A program made the position numbers and the translations under genes. 37,914 nucleotides of DNA from positions 1-37,914 of the forward strand of contig JASHUR010000332.1 of the NCBI GenBank assembly GCA_030039895.1, read 5' to 3'. Under the pieces are notes generated by a model. That model ran no database searches, was not told the DNA's origin, and saw only the letters and a program-made list of their open reading frames with translations. Positions 16,753-26,569 of this stretch are shown here, piece by piece. Origin of the DNA: Acidobacteriaceae bacterium. Lineage in GTDB: Bacteria; Acidobacteriota; Terriglobia; Terriglobales; Acidobacteriaceae. The number at the start of each line of letters is the position of its first letter. Position 1 is the stretch's first letter.

Positions 16753-17818
16753 TCTGCAAACGCTCCATGCGAATCTTTCTATACAACGTAACCATCCATA
16801 CGCTTTTCTTGATACATCGTATGATCTCGGATTTCAAACACTGTTTATAGAAAGAACACAGAAGTGGAAAGATAACCCATCTGGAAACGCCGGGACGGAG
16901 AATGGCGTAGCTCGCTAAGTCGTCTCGTACAGCACCAAATTGACGTTTGTACGGACTGTCTCCCCACAGAAAATGAAATCTTCGCGCACCCGTTGAAATT
17001 AAATACTTGATTGCCCCATGTAGGCCGATGATCCCAGGGCTGTACTTACCGTATTTCTGGTCGTAAGACATCGTCCAACCGTACGCATCGTCCGACGCCG
17101 TAATAATCACTAAACCCGCAACAACCTCTTCACCGTTATTCAGCAGAATGAGCAGTCCATTTTCGATTGCTACCTGCCGCATCTGAGCTTCAAGCAGATC
17201 ATCTATACCAGAGGAGCGCCCCTTATACCGCATTCGCTCCCTGTTTAACTCGATTACAGTGTGAAACGCGTGTGCGGAAATCTCAGCTCCGCGCTGGATC
17301 GAAATACCGCCCTGCGGAAAGTCTTCTTTGAATCGCCGTTCATGGGACCGAATTTTCTTTCTCTGTTCCCTTTTAAGGCTTAAGTCAAAGTCAGAAATAC
17401 TGTTTGGCAAAGCTCGAACCAGATCATCGCTTTTACCAACGATGACGACTCTCGGATCAGATTCGATCTGCGGATCCCGCACAAGGGGTTCGGAGCGGAC
17501 ATAGTGGACATTTGAGTACTGCTCGAAGATTTGATTTGCAACAAGCGAGAACTCCCGGGCGGATGCAGTAAGCGCTCCAATGACGAATGCCGACTGATTC
17601 GCGATCCGGAATACCAATGACCGACGCGTTACGCCGTCAGAGACAAGTTGAGCAATTTGTGCTCCGTCAAGCAATTGGTTCGCCTTTAAGTAGGAGTGGC
17701 GAGAGAAAATGCTGCTCTGGAGGCGATCGTGTTCCTGCCAGGCTTCAGGCGATCCGGCAGGATCAAAAAGTACGATGCAATCTTGCACTGGGAGCTCAGC
17801 TGAAAGAATCGATGCCAT
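16742..17818 (-). CDS. CelD/FemAB-like GNAT acyltransferase
   Basis: A 358-aa protein of the GNAT-fold Acetyltransf_6 (CelD/BcsL) group often found in polysaccharide operons. The typical pattern is visible: LSLKREQRKKIRSHERRF in the middle, then a variable stretch and LLILLNNGEEVVAGLVI, followed by YGWTMSYDQKYGKYSPGIIGLHGAIK and FHFLWGDSPYKRQFGA near the end. These are the conserved substrate and acyl-CoA regions of the group. It is probably cytoplasmic and adds an acyl group to a sugar of the EPS or its lipid-linked precursor (inference). It is the last gene of the operon, 36 bases after the methyltransferase. A role in transferring amino acids, as in FemAB, is an alternative. Confidence 0.75.
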   Translation of the reverse strand: MASILSAELPVQDCIVLFDPAGSPEAWQEHDRLQSSIFSRHSYLKANQLLDGAQIAQLVSDGVTRRSLVFRIANQSAFVIGALTASAREFSLVANQIFEQYSNVHYVRSEPLVRDPQIESDPRVVIVGKSDDLVRALPNSISDFDLSLKREQRKKIRSHERRFKEDFPQGGISIQRGAEISAHAFHTVIELNRERMRYKGRSSGIDDLLEAQMRQVAIENGLLILLNNGEEVVAGLVIITASDDAYGWTMSYDQKYGKYSPGIIGLHGAIKYLISTGARRFHFLWGDSPYKRQFGAVRDDLASYAILRPGVSRWVIFPLLCSFYKQCLKSEIIRCIKKSVWMVTLYRKIRMERLQKNN

Positions 17819-17854
17819 ATTCTCAGGCTCTTAAAGATATCGAAAGGCGGCGGA

Positions 17855-18514
17855 TCACCGGTTTGCCCAGATCGCAAGGGCGTGGCCGCCGAAGCGATCA
17901 AAATCATGCAGCTTCACGAGCCAGTCAAGAGCATCGACTACCGATTTGTATACGGGCTTGTAATAGACAATTCTGATGGCACGAGGCTTGTCCTCCAGCG
18001 AATGCCTGATATTCTCCAATGTGTCCTGGAGCGTCTGCGAGCCAAAAGGATTAAACAGGAAAAAGATGGTTCCCTCTGACAGATCCGCAGTTGTGGCATC
18101 GCTGCACATGATCTCGATGGGAGCTTTTCGCCCCCTCAGAGTTTTTCCGTTCTGGCGCGCGATCTCGCACAGTGGCTCGAACAATTCCACGCCGATACAC
18201 TTTCGCAAGGGCTTCCGGGCGGCGACACAGAGGATTCCGCCCATTCCGCAACCAATGTCGCAAAACACGTCGTCGGAGCCCGGTTCCACCAATCGCAAAA
18301 TTCGTCTCATACTCCGGTAACCCGCCGGCACGTAGGACAAGTTGTCCCAGTATCGTGCATTGCTGGAGAACTCGCCCTTACCCGGCTCCTGAGGGTCACC
18401 TATGGAGCAACTAACCAAACCGTTAGGCTGTGTATGAATTCCCAATGCAAAATCGTTCACACTCGTCCATGCTCTGACAAGGAATAGTGCTGGATGCTGG
18501 AGGATTGGCTTCAT
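17855..18514 (-). CDS. SAM-dependent class I methyltransferase
   Basis: A 219-aa cytoplasmic methyltransferase. The SAM-binding motif FCDIGCGMGG (about 84-93) is clear, VELFEPLCEIA follows as the acidic second strand, and IFFLFNPFG is the motif IV region. The N-terminal 70 residues are less familiar and contain SSNARYWDNLSYVPAGY. It lies between the WecG-like transferase and the acyltransferase, with short gaps, which suggests methylation of an EPS sugar. The acceptor cannot be read from the sequence. Confidence 0.78.
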   Translation of the reverse strand: MKPILQHPALFLVRAWTSVNDFALGIHTQPNGLVSCSIGDPQEPGKGEFSSNARYWDNLSYVPAGYRSMRRILRLVEPGSDDVFCDIGCGMGGILCVAARKPLRKCIGVELFEPLCEIARQNGKTLRGRKAPIEIMCSDATTADLSEGTIFFLFNPFGSQTLQDTLENIRHSLEDKPRAIRIVYYKPVYKSVVDALDWLVKLHDFDRFGGHALAIWANR

Positions 18515-18639
18515 GATCTAGTCTTCAGAAGGCGTATTCCTTAACGGACTGGTTTGAGAGAATCATTCAGCTTCGTCCTAGTCTTCGCGGTAGAAGCCTG
18601 GAAATCGGCTTGATTAATTCTCCCAAGGCCGACTCAAGG

Positions 18640-19449
18640 CTACATCCCGAACCGTTTCAGGCCCGCCCGTTCCAGCAGGATGTAAGTAATGAACTGCGAG
18701 TTATAGACCAGATATCGCTTCCAGAGGCGCCGCGGTTCACTCGCAAATCGAAACAGCCATTCCCATCCATGCTCACGCATCCATCGCGGCGCCTGAGGAG
18801 TGACGCCGGCGTGGAGATTGAAGGCTTGTCCCACAGCCGCCAACACTGGTACATCTAGCCTGCTTCGGTGTTCAAACGCCCATTTCTCCTGTTTCGGACA
18901 GCCCAGACCAATCCAGAGAACGTCCGGACGCGCTGCATTGATCATCTCCACAACGTCTTCATCTTCCGCGGCAGACAAAGGGCGAAATGGTGGAGAATAC
19001 GTACCAACGATATTGATTCCTGGGAACCTGTCCTTCATTACGGCGGCAAGACGCTCCGGAACTCCTGGCGCGGCTCCGTACAGGAAATGGCGGTACCCTT
19101 TATCTGCGGTGACGGTGCAGAAATCGTTCATCAGATCGGGGCCATATACACGGCGCTTCAGTGGGAAGCCTTGCGAGCGCCCCAGCCACACTAAAGGCTT
19201 GCCGTCGGGTACATTCAGCACGTCTTGACTTTTCAAGATAGCTCGGAAGTGGTCATCGCGCTGAGCTTCCATTACTACGTGCACATTAGCGAAAGTGATG
19301 CAGTGCCCGTAATCGTGGGCTAGAATCCAGGCTTCCATCTGAGCGATAAGATCGGGAATCTGCAGACCTCCCAGGCGTATGCCAAGCACAGCGTAGAACG
19401 CTATGGAGCCAGGAGTAGCAGTTCGTTTTCTCGGCAATGGATTGTCCAT
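18640..19449 (-). CDS. WecG/TagA/CpsF-family glycosyltransferase (GT26)
   Basis: A 269-aa GT26 enzyme that adds an N-acetylmannosamine-type or glucosyl residue to a lipid-linked sugar. The family pattern is clear: ITFANVHVVMEA, then DVLNVPDGKPLVWLGR and RVYGPDLM with the conserved Asp residues, the loop LYGAAPGVPE and LWIGLGCPKQEKW, followed by AVGQAFNLHAGVTPQAPRWMREHGWEWLFR near the C terminus (quoted as separate motifs). It is membrane-associated by its C-terminal segment. Its place in the operon indicates a late sugar of the EPS repeat unit. The donor sugar is not known. Confidence 0.9.
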   Translation of the reverse strand: MDNPLPRKRTATPGSIAFYAVLGIRLGGLQIPDLIAQMEAWILAHDYGHCITFANVHVVMEAQRDDHFRAILKSQDVLNVPDGKPLVWLGRSQGFPLKRRVYGPDLMNDFCTVTADKGYRHFLYGAAPGVPERLAAVMKDRFPGINIVGTYSPPFRPLSAAEDEDVVEMINAARPDVLWIGLGCPKQEKWAFEHRSRLDVPVLAAVGQAFNLHAGVTPQAPRWMREHGWEWLFRFASEPRRLWKRYLVYNSQFITYILLERAGLKRFGM

Positions 19450-19592
19450 CCGCTTGTTCTCTCAGTGTGCAGAGTTTAAAGAGATTGAGTTTGTGATGAG
19501 TGTCGGTCCGGCTGAAATCATAAGAGCCTGTTTCGTATCAGTCAGCCCGATTCCCGATGCTGCAAATTTCACCAGGAACTTCAGCAACGCTC

Positions 19593-20327
19593 CTAAGCCA
19601 CATCGCAGTTCATTACCCCAACCGTCCGGCTCCTGTGACTATACAAATGACTGTATAAATACGCGAACACTCGTTCGACGTTTCGCCATTCACCCATTTC
19701 CTCGATCTCCCACGAATGCCCCCAAAGATGAAATACACCGCCCTTATCCGCGACATAGTCGATCAGCGACTCAGCCGTCGCCACCCAATCATCTGTCTTA
19801 TATCTCAAAAATCTTACGAGATTACCTAGACGAAGCCGTTTTGCGCTATTGCGCACAATCGGCATGGGTCTAAGCGGAATCGTTTGGAGACTCGTGGGCA
19901 GAACTGATAAACCATGCCAGATCCGTGGCCGGCTGATTGAAAATAGTTCGACAGTGCGGACCACGCAGAATCCCGAATCACATGCTTGAGTCAGATGTAT
20001 GCGATTAAACCGCCCTTTAGGAAAGCAGAACGCATTGCAGCGGCGCCCAATAATCTGTTCAAGAGCGTGCTTTGATTCTCGAATTTCTCGCTCGGCTTGG
20101 TCGTCACTTACAGAGGTTAAATCACAGTGAGTGAGAGTGTGTGCCCCGATTTCAAAACGATCACTCAGTTCGCGAATCTGCGCCTTTGTCAATACCGGCC
20201 TCTCGTTTGCAAGGGGAACATAAAACGTCGCGGGAAGCTCGTATTTGTGCAGTAGCTCTGCAAGCCGCAGATCGAGCGGATGACCGTCATCCCAGCTTGT
20301 TGTCACAAGTGATCGAGTGTGTCGCAT
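19593..20327 (-). CDS. Polysaccharide deacetylase (NodB-like)
   Basis: A 244-aa protein of carbohydrate esterase family 4, which removes acetyl groups from amino sugars. TTSWDDGH near residue 10 carries the catalytic Asp pair, and HTLTH (about 57-61 in this numbering) supplies the metal histidines. FCFPKGRFN and a late LWGHSWE fit motifs 3 and 5. The frame extends to 20444 but would then overlap the upstream glycosyltransferase by 158 bases; the ATG at 20327 overlaps by only 41 and begins just before the catalytic motif. No signal peptide is visible, so it may act on a cytoplasmic lipid-linked precursor. Confidence 0.82.
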   Translation of the reverse strand: MRHTRSLVTTSWDDGHPLDLRLAELLHKYELPATFYVPLANERPVLTKAQIRELSDRFEIGAHTLTHCDLTSVSDDQAEREIRESKHALEQIIGRRCNAFCFPKGRFNRIHLTQACDSGFCVVRTVELFSISRPRIWHGLSVLPTSLQTIPLRPMPIVRNSAKRLRLGNLVRFLRYKTDDWVATAESLIDYVADKGGVFHLWGHSWEIEEMGEWRNVERVFAYLYSHLYSHRSRTVGVMNCDVA

Positions 20328-21531
20328 ATTCGGTAAGCGTTCTTGTCCTTCCCGACGACCGCACATGGCCGGGCTTGGCAACCAACTCCTCGTAAATCGA
20401 ATAAAGAGCGCGGTAAGTGCATTGGCCCGAGTACTTTTGCTCAAAGCTCAGGCGCGCTGCTGCGCCCATCTGTCCAACCGTCTCAGTATCACTAAATACT
20501 CCGCGAATTCGTTCAGCAAGTTGTGCCGCGGAACCCGGCTCAAAATGCAGACCGTTCACCGTGTCTTCAACAATCTCAGCTGCGGCTCCGCACCGACTCG
20601 TTATAACGGGCAGTCCAATACTGAAAGCCTCGGCAATACTCATAGGGAAGTTTTCGTAAGCCAGACTCGGAAAGACGAAGAGTTTGGCGGACCTCATTAA
20701 CTCTATGACCTTGTTGCGTGAGAGCGGTCCTAGATACTGTATGTTGCGAAGTGTGCTAGCCGCGTCACGGACCTCACTCTGTAATGGACCATCGCCCGCG
20801 ATTACGATAGGGATATCCGGGATGAATGCTGCTGCTTGCAGCAGCACTCGGACTCCTTTATCTACTTCCAGCCTCCCCGCAAAGAAGCAGAAAGACCCCG
20901 CTTCGGATTTTTCTCCCGGGTCGGGATAAACGCAATTCGGCTTGACTACGATCTTCCCTTCCGGAATCCCTGCCAGGACGTGCTTGGTGCGCGCAAATTG
21001 CGACAACGCTATATATTTCGACACTCGATCCGCGAAGGTCCCTAGGTGTCGATGTAAGCTCAATGAGAATGCTAACCCTGCGCTCCGGATCCTGGACTGC
21101 TGAAAGCACGCACGAACAATTCCGTGACCCTGCTTGAGTCGCCTTGTCAGGCAGAGCTCACATGGCGCTCCGTTAAGGCTATGGCGAGCATTCAGGCATC
21201 CAATGCGATAGTTATGTAGGGTTTGTACCACCGGAACACCTAGTTGCCAGCATAGCCAATAGACCGACGGTGAAATACGGTAGTGGATGTTGTGGCAGTG
21301 GACAACGTCCGGCTTAAACTTCTCAATGGCCTCACGAAGACGTTGATCCGATCGGAATGACCAGATTGGTTCCAGAGCGTCCAAAATTCCGAAAGGTGAG
21401 TCATTGGATTCAAAGTACTCTTCTACCAGATGCCCGAACGCCCGAAGTAGATCACACTCCGTAGAGACAACTGTATCCTCCCCACCTCTGAAACGGTAGC
21501 GGTTATGGACGATTAGGATTCTAAGAGCCAT
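20287..21531 (-). CDS. Group 1 (GT4) glycosyltransferase
   Basis: A 414-aa retaining GT-B glycosyltransferase. The N-terminal lobe opens with LIVHNRYRFRGGEDTV, with the glycine-rich acceptor loop. VVHCHNIHYR and TLHNYRIGCL follow, with a cysteine cluster (CELCLTRR) common in one GT4 group. The donor lobe holds FAGRLEVDKGV, VIAGDGPL and the EX7E motif in VFPSLAYENFPMSIAEAFSIGLPVI. Its start overlaps the end of the preceding GT4 by 11 bases and its end overlaps the deacetylase, so the three are tightly coupled. Donor and acceptor sugars are unknown. Confidence 0.88.
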   Translation of the reverse strand: MALRILIVHNRYRFRGGEDTVVSTECDLLRAFGHLVEEYFESNDSPFGILDALEPIWSFRSDQRLREAIEKFKPDVVHCHNIHYRISPSVYWLCWQLGVPVVQTLHNYRIGCLNARHSLNGAPCELCLTRRLKQGHGIVRACFQQSRIRSAGLAFSLSLHRHLGTFADRVSKYIALSQFARTKHVLAGIPEGKIVVKPNCVYPDPGEKSEAGSFCFFAGRLEVDKGVRVLLQAAAFIPDIPIVIAGDGPLQSEVRDAASTLRNIQYLGPLSRNKVIELMRSAKLFVFPSLAYENFPMSIAEAFSIGLPVITSRCGAAAEIVEDTVNGLHFEPGSAAQLAERIRGVFSDTETVGQMGAAARLSFEQKYSGQCTYRALYSIYEELVAKPGHVRSSGRTRTLTEYATHSITCDNKLG

Positions 21532-22687
21532 GGAGCGCTGCTACTTTTGTTTTTTCGTCGGTCTGCGCTGCTGCTGTCTGTGAAGCAGATCTTCCGAGGG
21601 TTTTCATGACGGCGCTTACAATTGCATCGCCAACTTCAATGCTCGTCGTAAGGCGAGACACGTCACCGCCTGGCAATTTGCCCGTAATAGCTTTGCGGAG
21701 ACCATTCACAAATTGCGTGTGATCTGCAGGGTCGAAGATGCTTTCGGAGTCGAATAACTCCTGCGCGCAACCAGCGTAACAGGAGCATAAGACAGGCAAA
21801 CCGCAAAGTATCGCTTCGTTCGCAACGAGGCCCCAGACGTCTCTTAAGGTGGGAAAGACTAAAGCATCACAACTGTTATAAAAAGATGACAACGCGTGTG
21901 CGTGTTGCGCTGGATAGAAGTGAACATTCTTCAGGGCAAGTCTGGATGCCATGCTTTCGAGATCATTCCGATCGGGCCCGTCGCCAACAAGTACAAGGGA
22001 GAAGATCAATCCTTCTTGCTGCAACTGCGCCGCCGAGTTCAATAACTCCGCGACCCCCTTTCGAGCGATCATTTGACCAACGTGTAAAAGAACCGGTTTC
22101 GGCTCGATGTCCAAAGCGGGAACACTGTGAAAAGCATACAAACGCTCATCCACACAGTTCTGCACCTGCAATATCCTTTCGCGTGCAATCCCCAAGCTCA
22201 ACAGATACTCAGTAGAAGTCTGGCCGTAGCTGATCCACTGTTTGACCCAGCCGGCAAAGCATCTGCGTAACGCTTTCTTTACCCATCCGGCATAGCATTC
22301 AGTGTGTAACGTACCACCCCACCAGATCCACACGGGCTTTCCGAAAACCGCACCGTAGGCAGCTGCTACTAGACTTCGAAAACCCATCTCAAGGCTAATA
22401 ACCGCGTCTGGACGTAATCGCAGCAATTCGGAAATGTAAGCCAGTTCAATGTGGAGGAAACGAGAGTCGAAGGGCCGCCCGTTGATGCGCTCCGTCCATT
22501 GGAACTGCCACCCTCTGACCCGCCGCACCTCGGCGCCCTGCACCCTGGGACTCTCCCATGAACGGCGATTGTGCTCCATTGCGCCGTGCAGAATGTGAAC
22601 ATCAAATGCTGTCGCTAGATGTTCATAGAGTCGAATGCGGGTGGGTGCAACTAAGTTAACCAGGATTGCGAGAGTTGGCTTTGACAT
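21521..22687 (-). CDS. Group 1 (GT4) glycosyltransferase
   Basis: A 388-aa GT-B glycosyltransferase. VNLVAPTRIRLYEHLA at the N terminus and AYAGWVKKALRR-like stretches suit a membrane-attached acceptor lobe. The donor half has LLHVGQMIARKGVAELL, LVGDGPDRNDLE and VFPTLRDVWGLVANEAILCGLPVL, which carries the EX7E motif. It is followed by an 11-base overlap with the next GT4 and preceded by a 166-base gap, the widest inside this stretch, which may hold an internal promoter. The sugar is not known. Confidence 0.87.
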   Translation of the reverse strand: MSKPTLAILVNLVAPTRIRLYEHLATAFDVHILHGAMEHNRRSWESPRVQGAEVRRVRGWQFQWTERINGRPFDSRFLHIELAYISELLRLRPDAVISLEMGFRSLVAAAYGAVFGKPVWIWWGGTLHTECYAGWVKKALRRCFAGWVKQWISYGQTSTEYLLSLGIARERILQVQNCVDERLYAFHSVPALDIEPKPVLLHVGQMIARKGVAELLNSAAQLQQEGLIFSLVLVGDGPDRNDLESMASRLALKNVHFYPAQHAHALSSFYNSCDALVFPTLRDVWGLVANEAILCGLPVLCSCYAGCAQELFDSESIFDPADHTQFVNGLRKAITGKLPGGDVSRLTTSIEVGDAIVSAVMKTLGRSASQTAAAQTDEKTKVAALHGS

Positions 22688-22853
22688 GGATTTGAGCTAG
22701 CGCTGAGAACTCACTGGTAGTGGTGCATATCACTCTTTCAGTAACGTTAGTCAGGTAAGAAAGGAGAGCGAGGATGTAGAAATCCCTGGCCGCATTGAAA
22801 AGCTGCCGGTCAGCGGTTCGATGTGAAAGTCGACATTGATGTTAGCTTCGACG

Positions 22854-24137
22854 TCAAGTTGTGGCCTCTCTGCTTTGAGCTTTTGCCCCAACGTTATACG
22901 CGGCTCGACCAAGGCTCTGAAGCGAATCAAGATCGTTATTCATTACAACGTTGCAAACCTCAGCAAGAAGTTGAGCAACTTTGCGAGGGTTATACTGCTT
23001 CATTGTTTCTAAGGACCGTGCGCCATATGCCCGCACCATCGCCGGATCCTGGATCGCGCGGAACATGCACTCAGCCAATTCATGCGGATCGAACGGGTCG
23101 AAAAGCCATCCGCACGAACCGTCCTGAACCACCTCGCGCGCGCCTGCATTGGCCGAACACAGCACCATCTTGCCAAACGCCATTGCCTCCAGCACCACCA
23201 TTGCCCAGATGTCTTCTAGGGTCGGCAGCACGAATACGTCACATGCGTTGAAATAGGCGCCGAGATCTTCATAGCGGACCTCTCCTGCAAGAACAACGAA
23301 GTTGGCAAGATTATTTACAGCGATGAATGACTCAAGCTCGGCACGTAGCTCACCCTCACCCACTATGATTAGAGAGAACTGGACGTTCCGGTTTCGAAGT
23401 TCTGTCGCCGCTTCAAGGAGTTGGCGCACGCCCTTTCTTTCCGAAAGGCTACCAACAAAGAGGAAAACGGGATGCCCTTTAGTGTGCATGTTGGGAATGG
23501 TGCTACTGCCTGCGCAGAGAGTAGCGACGTCAGGTACCAGATATGGTTCCTGTACGATCTTTGTCTGGGCGATGCCGAGAATAGTTCTGAAGTATTGAGC
23601 ACTTTCACGAGTGTTGCAGATGCACGCTTCCATGCGCCTGCCCATCAGGCGTCGGATTGCCAGCCGAAATGACTGCTTGAGGCAGGCTATGCTCGGCGAA
23701 ATGCCATCGCATAGGAGAATTACCCGTGCACCGATGAGCTTCTTCGCTAATAAAGCATAGAGCGTCAATAGACCAAACTGTTCTGTGACAATCACCCTTG
23801 GCCGAATCCGTATCAGTTGCCACATGATAGAAAACGGGGGTATGAAGGTTAGCTGTCTATCGTAGCCATTAGGATGTCTTTTCAGGACGAGCGTCTTGGC
23901 GCCACGCAGAATGTGCAGTTGCATGTCACCGGCACTGTCGGCGCCTGGACCAGGTAATGCGCCAGTAAAAAGCACTGAATGCGGAAACAGCCGGGCGAAT
24001 TCTCGAAGGGTTGGCAACCAATAATAGCCTCGATCAAGCGTAGGAAACACCCATGCGACTCTGGCAGGGTTAACTTGCAAGATTGGTACATCCGCAGCTT
24101 TTGCTGGGGTCTTGGCTTTTACAATGTTCAGGGTCAT
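22854..24137 (-). CDS. Group 1 (GT4) glycosyltransferase
   Basis: A 427-aa GT-B glycosyltransferase. WVFPTLDRGYYWLPTLREFARLF begins the acceptor lobe (about residues 30-52), RVIVTEQFGLLTLYAL lies mid-chain, and the donor lobe shows FLFVGSLSERKGVRQLL, IVGEGEL and VFVLPTLEDIWAMVVLEAMAFGK with the EX7E motif (motifs shown separately). The start at 24137 is chosen because its ATG forms an ATGA overlap with the stop of the GT2 gene; the longer frame to 24248 would run deep into that gene. Translational coupling places it directly after GT2 action on the same repeat unit. Confidence 0.87.
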   Translation of the reverse strand: MTLNIVKAKTPAKAADVPILQVNPARVAWVFPTLDRGYYWLPTLREFARLFPHSVLFTGALPGPGADSAGDMQLHILRGAKTLVLKRHPNGYDRQLTFIPPFSIMWQLIRIRPRVIVTEQFGLLTLYALLAKKLIGARVILLCDGISPSIACLKQSFRLAIRRLMGRRMEACICNTRESAQYFRTILGIAQTKIVQEPYLVPDVATLCAGSSTIPNMHTKGHPVFLFVGSLSERKGVRQLLEAATELRNRNVQFSLIIVGEGELRAELESFIAVNNLANFVVLAGEVRYEDLGAYFNACDVFVLPTLEDIWAMVVLEAMAFGKMVLCSANAGAREVVQDGSCGWLFDPFDPHELAECMFRAIQDPAMVRAYGARSLETMKQYNPRKVAQLLAEVCNVVMNNDLDSLQSLGRAAYNVGAKAQSREATT

Positions 24138-25000
24138 AGATAGGGCCTTGATTCGGGCCAAAGCCCAACTGTCAGCATTCGCAGGTACGGTGATATCCAA
24201 AAGAAAGGCCAGAATGGACCGGCATGACGTCGAGCAAAGGTCATCCATTCCTTTAGGGGCAAGCCTTTAACGTGTCGAATCTGTCTCCAGCGATAGAACA
24301 GAGAGCGTGTTGAATCCTCCCATGTTCCTTTGACTGGATTTAATGAACATGTCCCAAAGTATCCGGGCGCCACCCATGTCGAGAAACCTGCTGTTCGCGC
24401 CCTGAGGCCATAGTCAAAATCACCCATCGCGTGCGTGAAATCTGGGCTGATGTTACCGACAACACTTGCTGTCTCACGCGAGATCAGAACACAGTTTCCG
24501 TTCATAGTGTCACACCGCTGCGACGCTGAATTAGGCTCAATCATCGAAAACCTTAGGCGGCGGAGGTGGCTGGCGCGAACCACTCCCCCGTACGTCAATT
24601 GGCCATTATTGGGATCGTGTATTGAGCCAACTACAATCGGGCTGTGCTTTATTTGCGCGAGCAATTGCTCATGCGTGGCTAAAAGGCGAGCGATGGCGTC
24701 TGGAACTAAGCACGTATCATCGTTCACCCAAAGGTAGAAATCAAAGTCTTTCTTTAGCGCCTCGCCAAAACCTCGACGCATCCCGCCATTCCAGTACAAA
24801 TTACCGTCGCCCCTCAGAAGCACAACCTCGGGGAACATCACTATCACCGCCTCCGGAGTACCGTCCTGGCTGGCATCATCGGTCAGAAAGACGGTGAGCT
24901 GCACGTCTGTCGGCAGTGGCTGCTTCCGCAGCGCAGCCAAACAATGCAGCGTCTCTTCCTTGCGATTAAAGGATGTCAAGACCACAGCAATTCGTCGCAT
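24134..25000 (-). CDS. GT2-family glycosyltransferase (GT-A fold)
   Basis: A 288-aa inverting glycosyltransferase. AVVLTSFNRKEETLHCL begins the GT-A fold, FLTDDASQDGT holds the first nucleotide-binding Asp, GNLYWNGGMRRGF follows, and YLWVNDDTCL carries the DxD-type metal motif (about residues 92-95). TMNGNCVLISRE and AMGDFDYGLRAR resemble rhamnosyltransferase-type GT2 enzymes such as WbbL, so a deoxysugar donor is possible. It uses an ATG at 25000 and ends in an ATGA overlap with the next GT4. Confidence 0.87.
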   Translation of the reverse strand: MRRIAVVLTSFNRKEETLHCLAALRKQPLPTDVQLTVFLTDDASQDGTPEAVIVMFPEVVLLRGDGNLYWNGGMRRGFGEALKKDFDFYLWVNDDTCLVPDAIARLLATHEQLLAQIKHSPIVVGSIHDPNNGQLTYGGVVRASHLRRLRFSMIEPNSASQRCDTMNGNCVLISRETASVVGNISPDFTHAMGDFDYGLRARTAGFSTWVAPGYFGTCSLNPVKGTWEDSTRSLFYRWRQIRHVKGLPLKEWMTFARRHAGPFWPFFWISPYLRMLTVGLWPESRPYL

Positions 25001-25057
25001 AAGAGTTTCTGGTATTCCGGTACGCTTCGAGAAGTAACTCTTTGAAGCTTGAAATTC

Positions 25058-26569
25058 TCAGACCGACACGGTCTGCCTCACCGGCAGAAGACGACTGACG
25101 GAAGGCGGGAGTGACCGCTTCAAAGCCTGAAGTCCCGCAATTCCATCCCGACCAAGCGTCATCGCCGGTCTTAGAAATACGAGCGCCGCAACAGGCAGCA
25201 GCGCAATGACTGTGACTGCGAATAGCCTCACGGGCATGGGCAGACCGAGGCGTCCAAGCGCTGCGTCAGCTGCATACGTAACGAATCCTGCTACAGCACA
25301 GGGCAACAGTGGCCGCAATAACGTTCCCAGGAAATCGGCCCATCGCACTTCCAGGAGGCGAAGCGCATAACGAGTCACTAAGGCAAAACGAAACAGATAG
25401 ACCAGGACTACCGACCAGGCAACAGCGGCGGTGGAGTGCCTCGCGGCAATACCATACGCTGCGATTGCTAGAACCGACGTTACCCCCTGTGCGCGCAGTT
25501 CATATTGCACTTTGCCCATTCCCCACAGTAGCGGCCCGCCTATTCCAACCAATAAGTAAAGCGGCATCGCTATTGCCAGCGGCCTTAGCAAGACTATGGC
25601 TCCAGCCCATTTGGAACCATACAGACCAATAATGACCGTAGGGGCCGCAATTCCAACGATTGCAAACAGCGGCAACATGGAAGTTGCGACCAAAGCGGTC
25701 GCCCCCAGATAAGCTCGCCGAAGAACACCGAGGTTATCCTGCGCACGCGAAGACGCCGGAAACAGCACCTGCTGGAGGCCGCACACCATAGCAAAGGGTG
25801 TGGCGGCCAGATTGTAAGCACGAGAGTAAAGGCCCAGCTGTACGGTTCCGAGTGCTCGTCCAATAAAGGCGTTGTCAAGATTAAGAATTGCCCAGTTCAC
25901 AATGTTTGTGCATATAACATTCGTTCCAAACTTCGTGATCGCGGCGCGATCGCGGCAACGCAAGGAGACTGACAAGCTGTGTGGCGCCGCCCTGAACAGC
26001 AGTACACTATTGACCGCCGCTTGACCAAGTTGTGCGAACACCAGGGCCCACACACCGAACTGAAGATAGGCCAGTGGAATTCCGAGCCCCAGATAACCGG
26101 CAAGGTAGGAGGCAACTTGAGCAGTCTGTATCGGGCGGAACTGCAAGTTCCGTCTTAAGATGGAACACGCGGTCTGACCCAGGGCCTGAATCGGAAAGAC
26201 CAGCGCCAGCGTGCGAACGACGGGAGTGATTTCCTCGCTGCGGAATGCAACGGCCAGGGCAGGTGCTAAGAGAATGCAGATCAGTGCCAAGACGCATCCT
26301 GCTCCTAACTGAGCAGTAAATGAAAAGCGTATATCCTCATCCAAAAGCAGGGACTTCTGTACTACTGCGGACCCAAACCCAAAATCCGCGAGCAAGTTGC
26401 AGAAACCGATGACCAGCGTTGCAATTGCCGCGATGCCGAAGGGCTTGGGGCCTAACAGGCGCGCCAGCACAATACCGATCAGCAGCCCGGAACCGGAGCG
26501 TGCAGCCATGCCGACGTAGCTCCACTTTAGGGCGGTAAGTGCCTTTGAAGTGTCAACTGTGGCAGGCAT
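25058..26569 (-). CDS. Wzx-like lipid-linked oligosaccharide flippase (MOP superfamily)
   Basis: A 503-aa inner-membrane protein with about 12-14 hydrophobic segments. Its opening KWSYVGMAARSGSGLLIGIVLARLLGP (motif in several parts) is typical of polysaccharide flippases that move undecaprenyl-linked repeat units to the periplasm. FGFGSAVVQK and ILRRNLQFRP follow, as in Wzx/TuaB-like proteins. A TTG start at 26641 is possible, but the ATG at 26569 directly precedes the first helix. It lies between the GT11-like gene (gap 140 bases) and the GT2 gene (57 bases). With the Wzy-like protein it defines a Wzx/Wzy-type pathway. Confidence 0.88.
   Translation of the reverse strand: MPATVDTSKALTALKWSYVGMAARSGSGLLIGIVLARLLGPKPFGIAAIATLVIGFCNLLADFGFGSAVVQKSLLLDEDIRFSFTAQLGAGCVLALICILLAPALAVAFRSEEITPVVRTLALVFPIQALGQTACSILRRNLQFRPIQTAQVASYLAGYLGLGIPLAYLQFGVWALVFAQLGQAAVNSVLLFRAAPHSLSVSLRCRDRAAITKFGTNVICTNIVNWAILNLDNAFIGRALGTVQLGLYSRAYNLAATPFAMVCGLQQVLFPASSRAQDNLGVLRRAYLGATALVATSMLPLFAIVGIAAPTVIIGLYGSKWAGAIVLLRPLAIAMPLYLLVGIGGPLLWGMGKVQYELRAQGVTSVLAIAAYGIAARHSTAAVAWSVVLVYLFRFALVTRYALRLLEVRWADFLGTLLRPLLPCAVAGFVTYAADAALGRLGLPMPVRLFAVTVIALLPVAALVFLRPAMTLGRDGIAGLQALKRSLPPSVSRLLPVRQTVSV

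Noticed and set aside
20328..20444. Longer start for the polysaccharide deacetylase
   Set aside because: It would overlap the upstream GT4 gene by 158 bases and adds residues with no family likeness before the catalytic motif.
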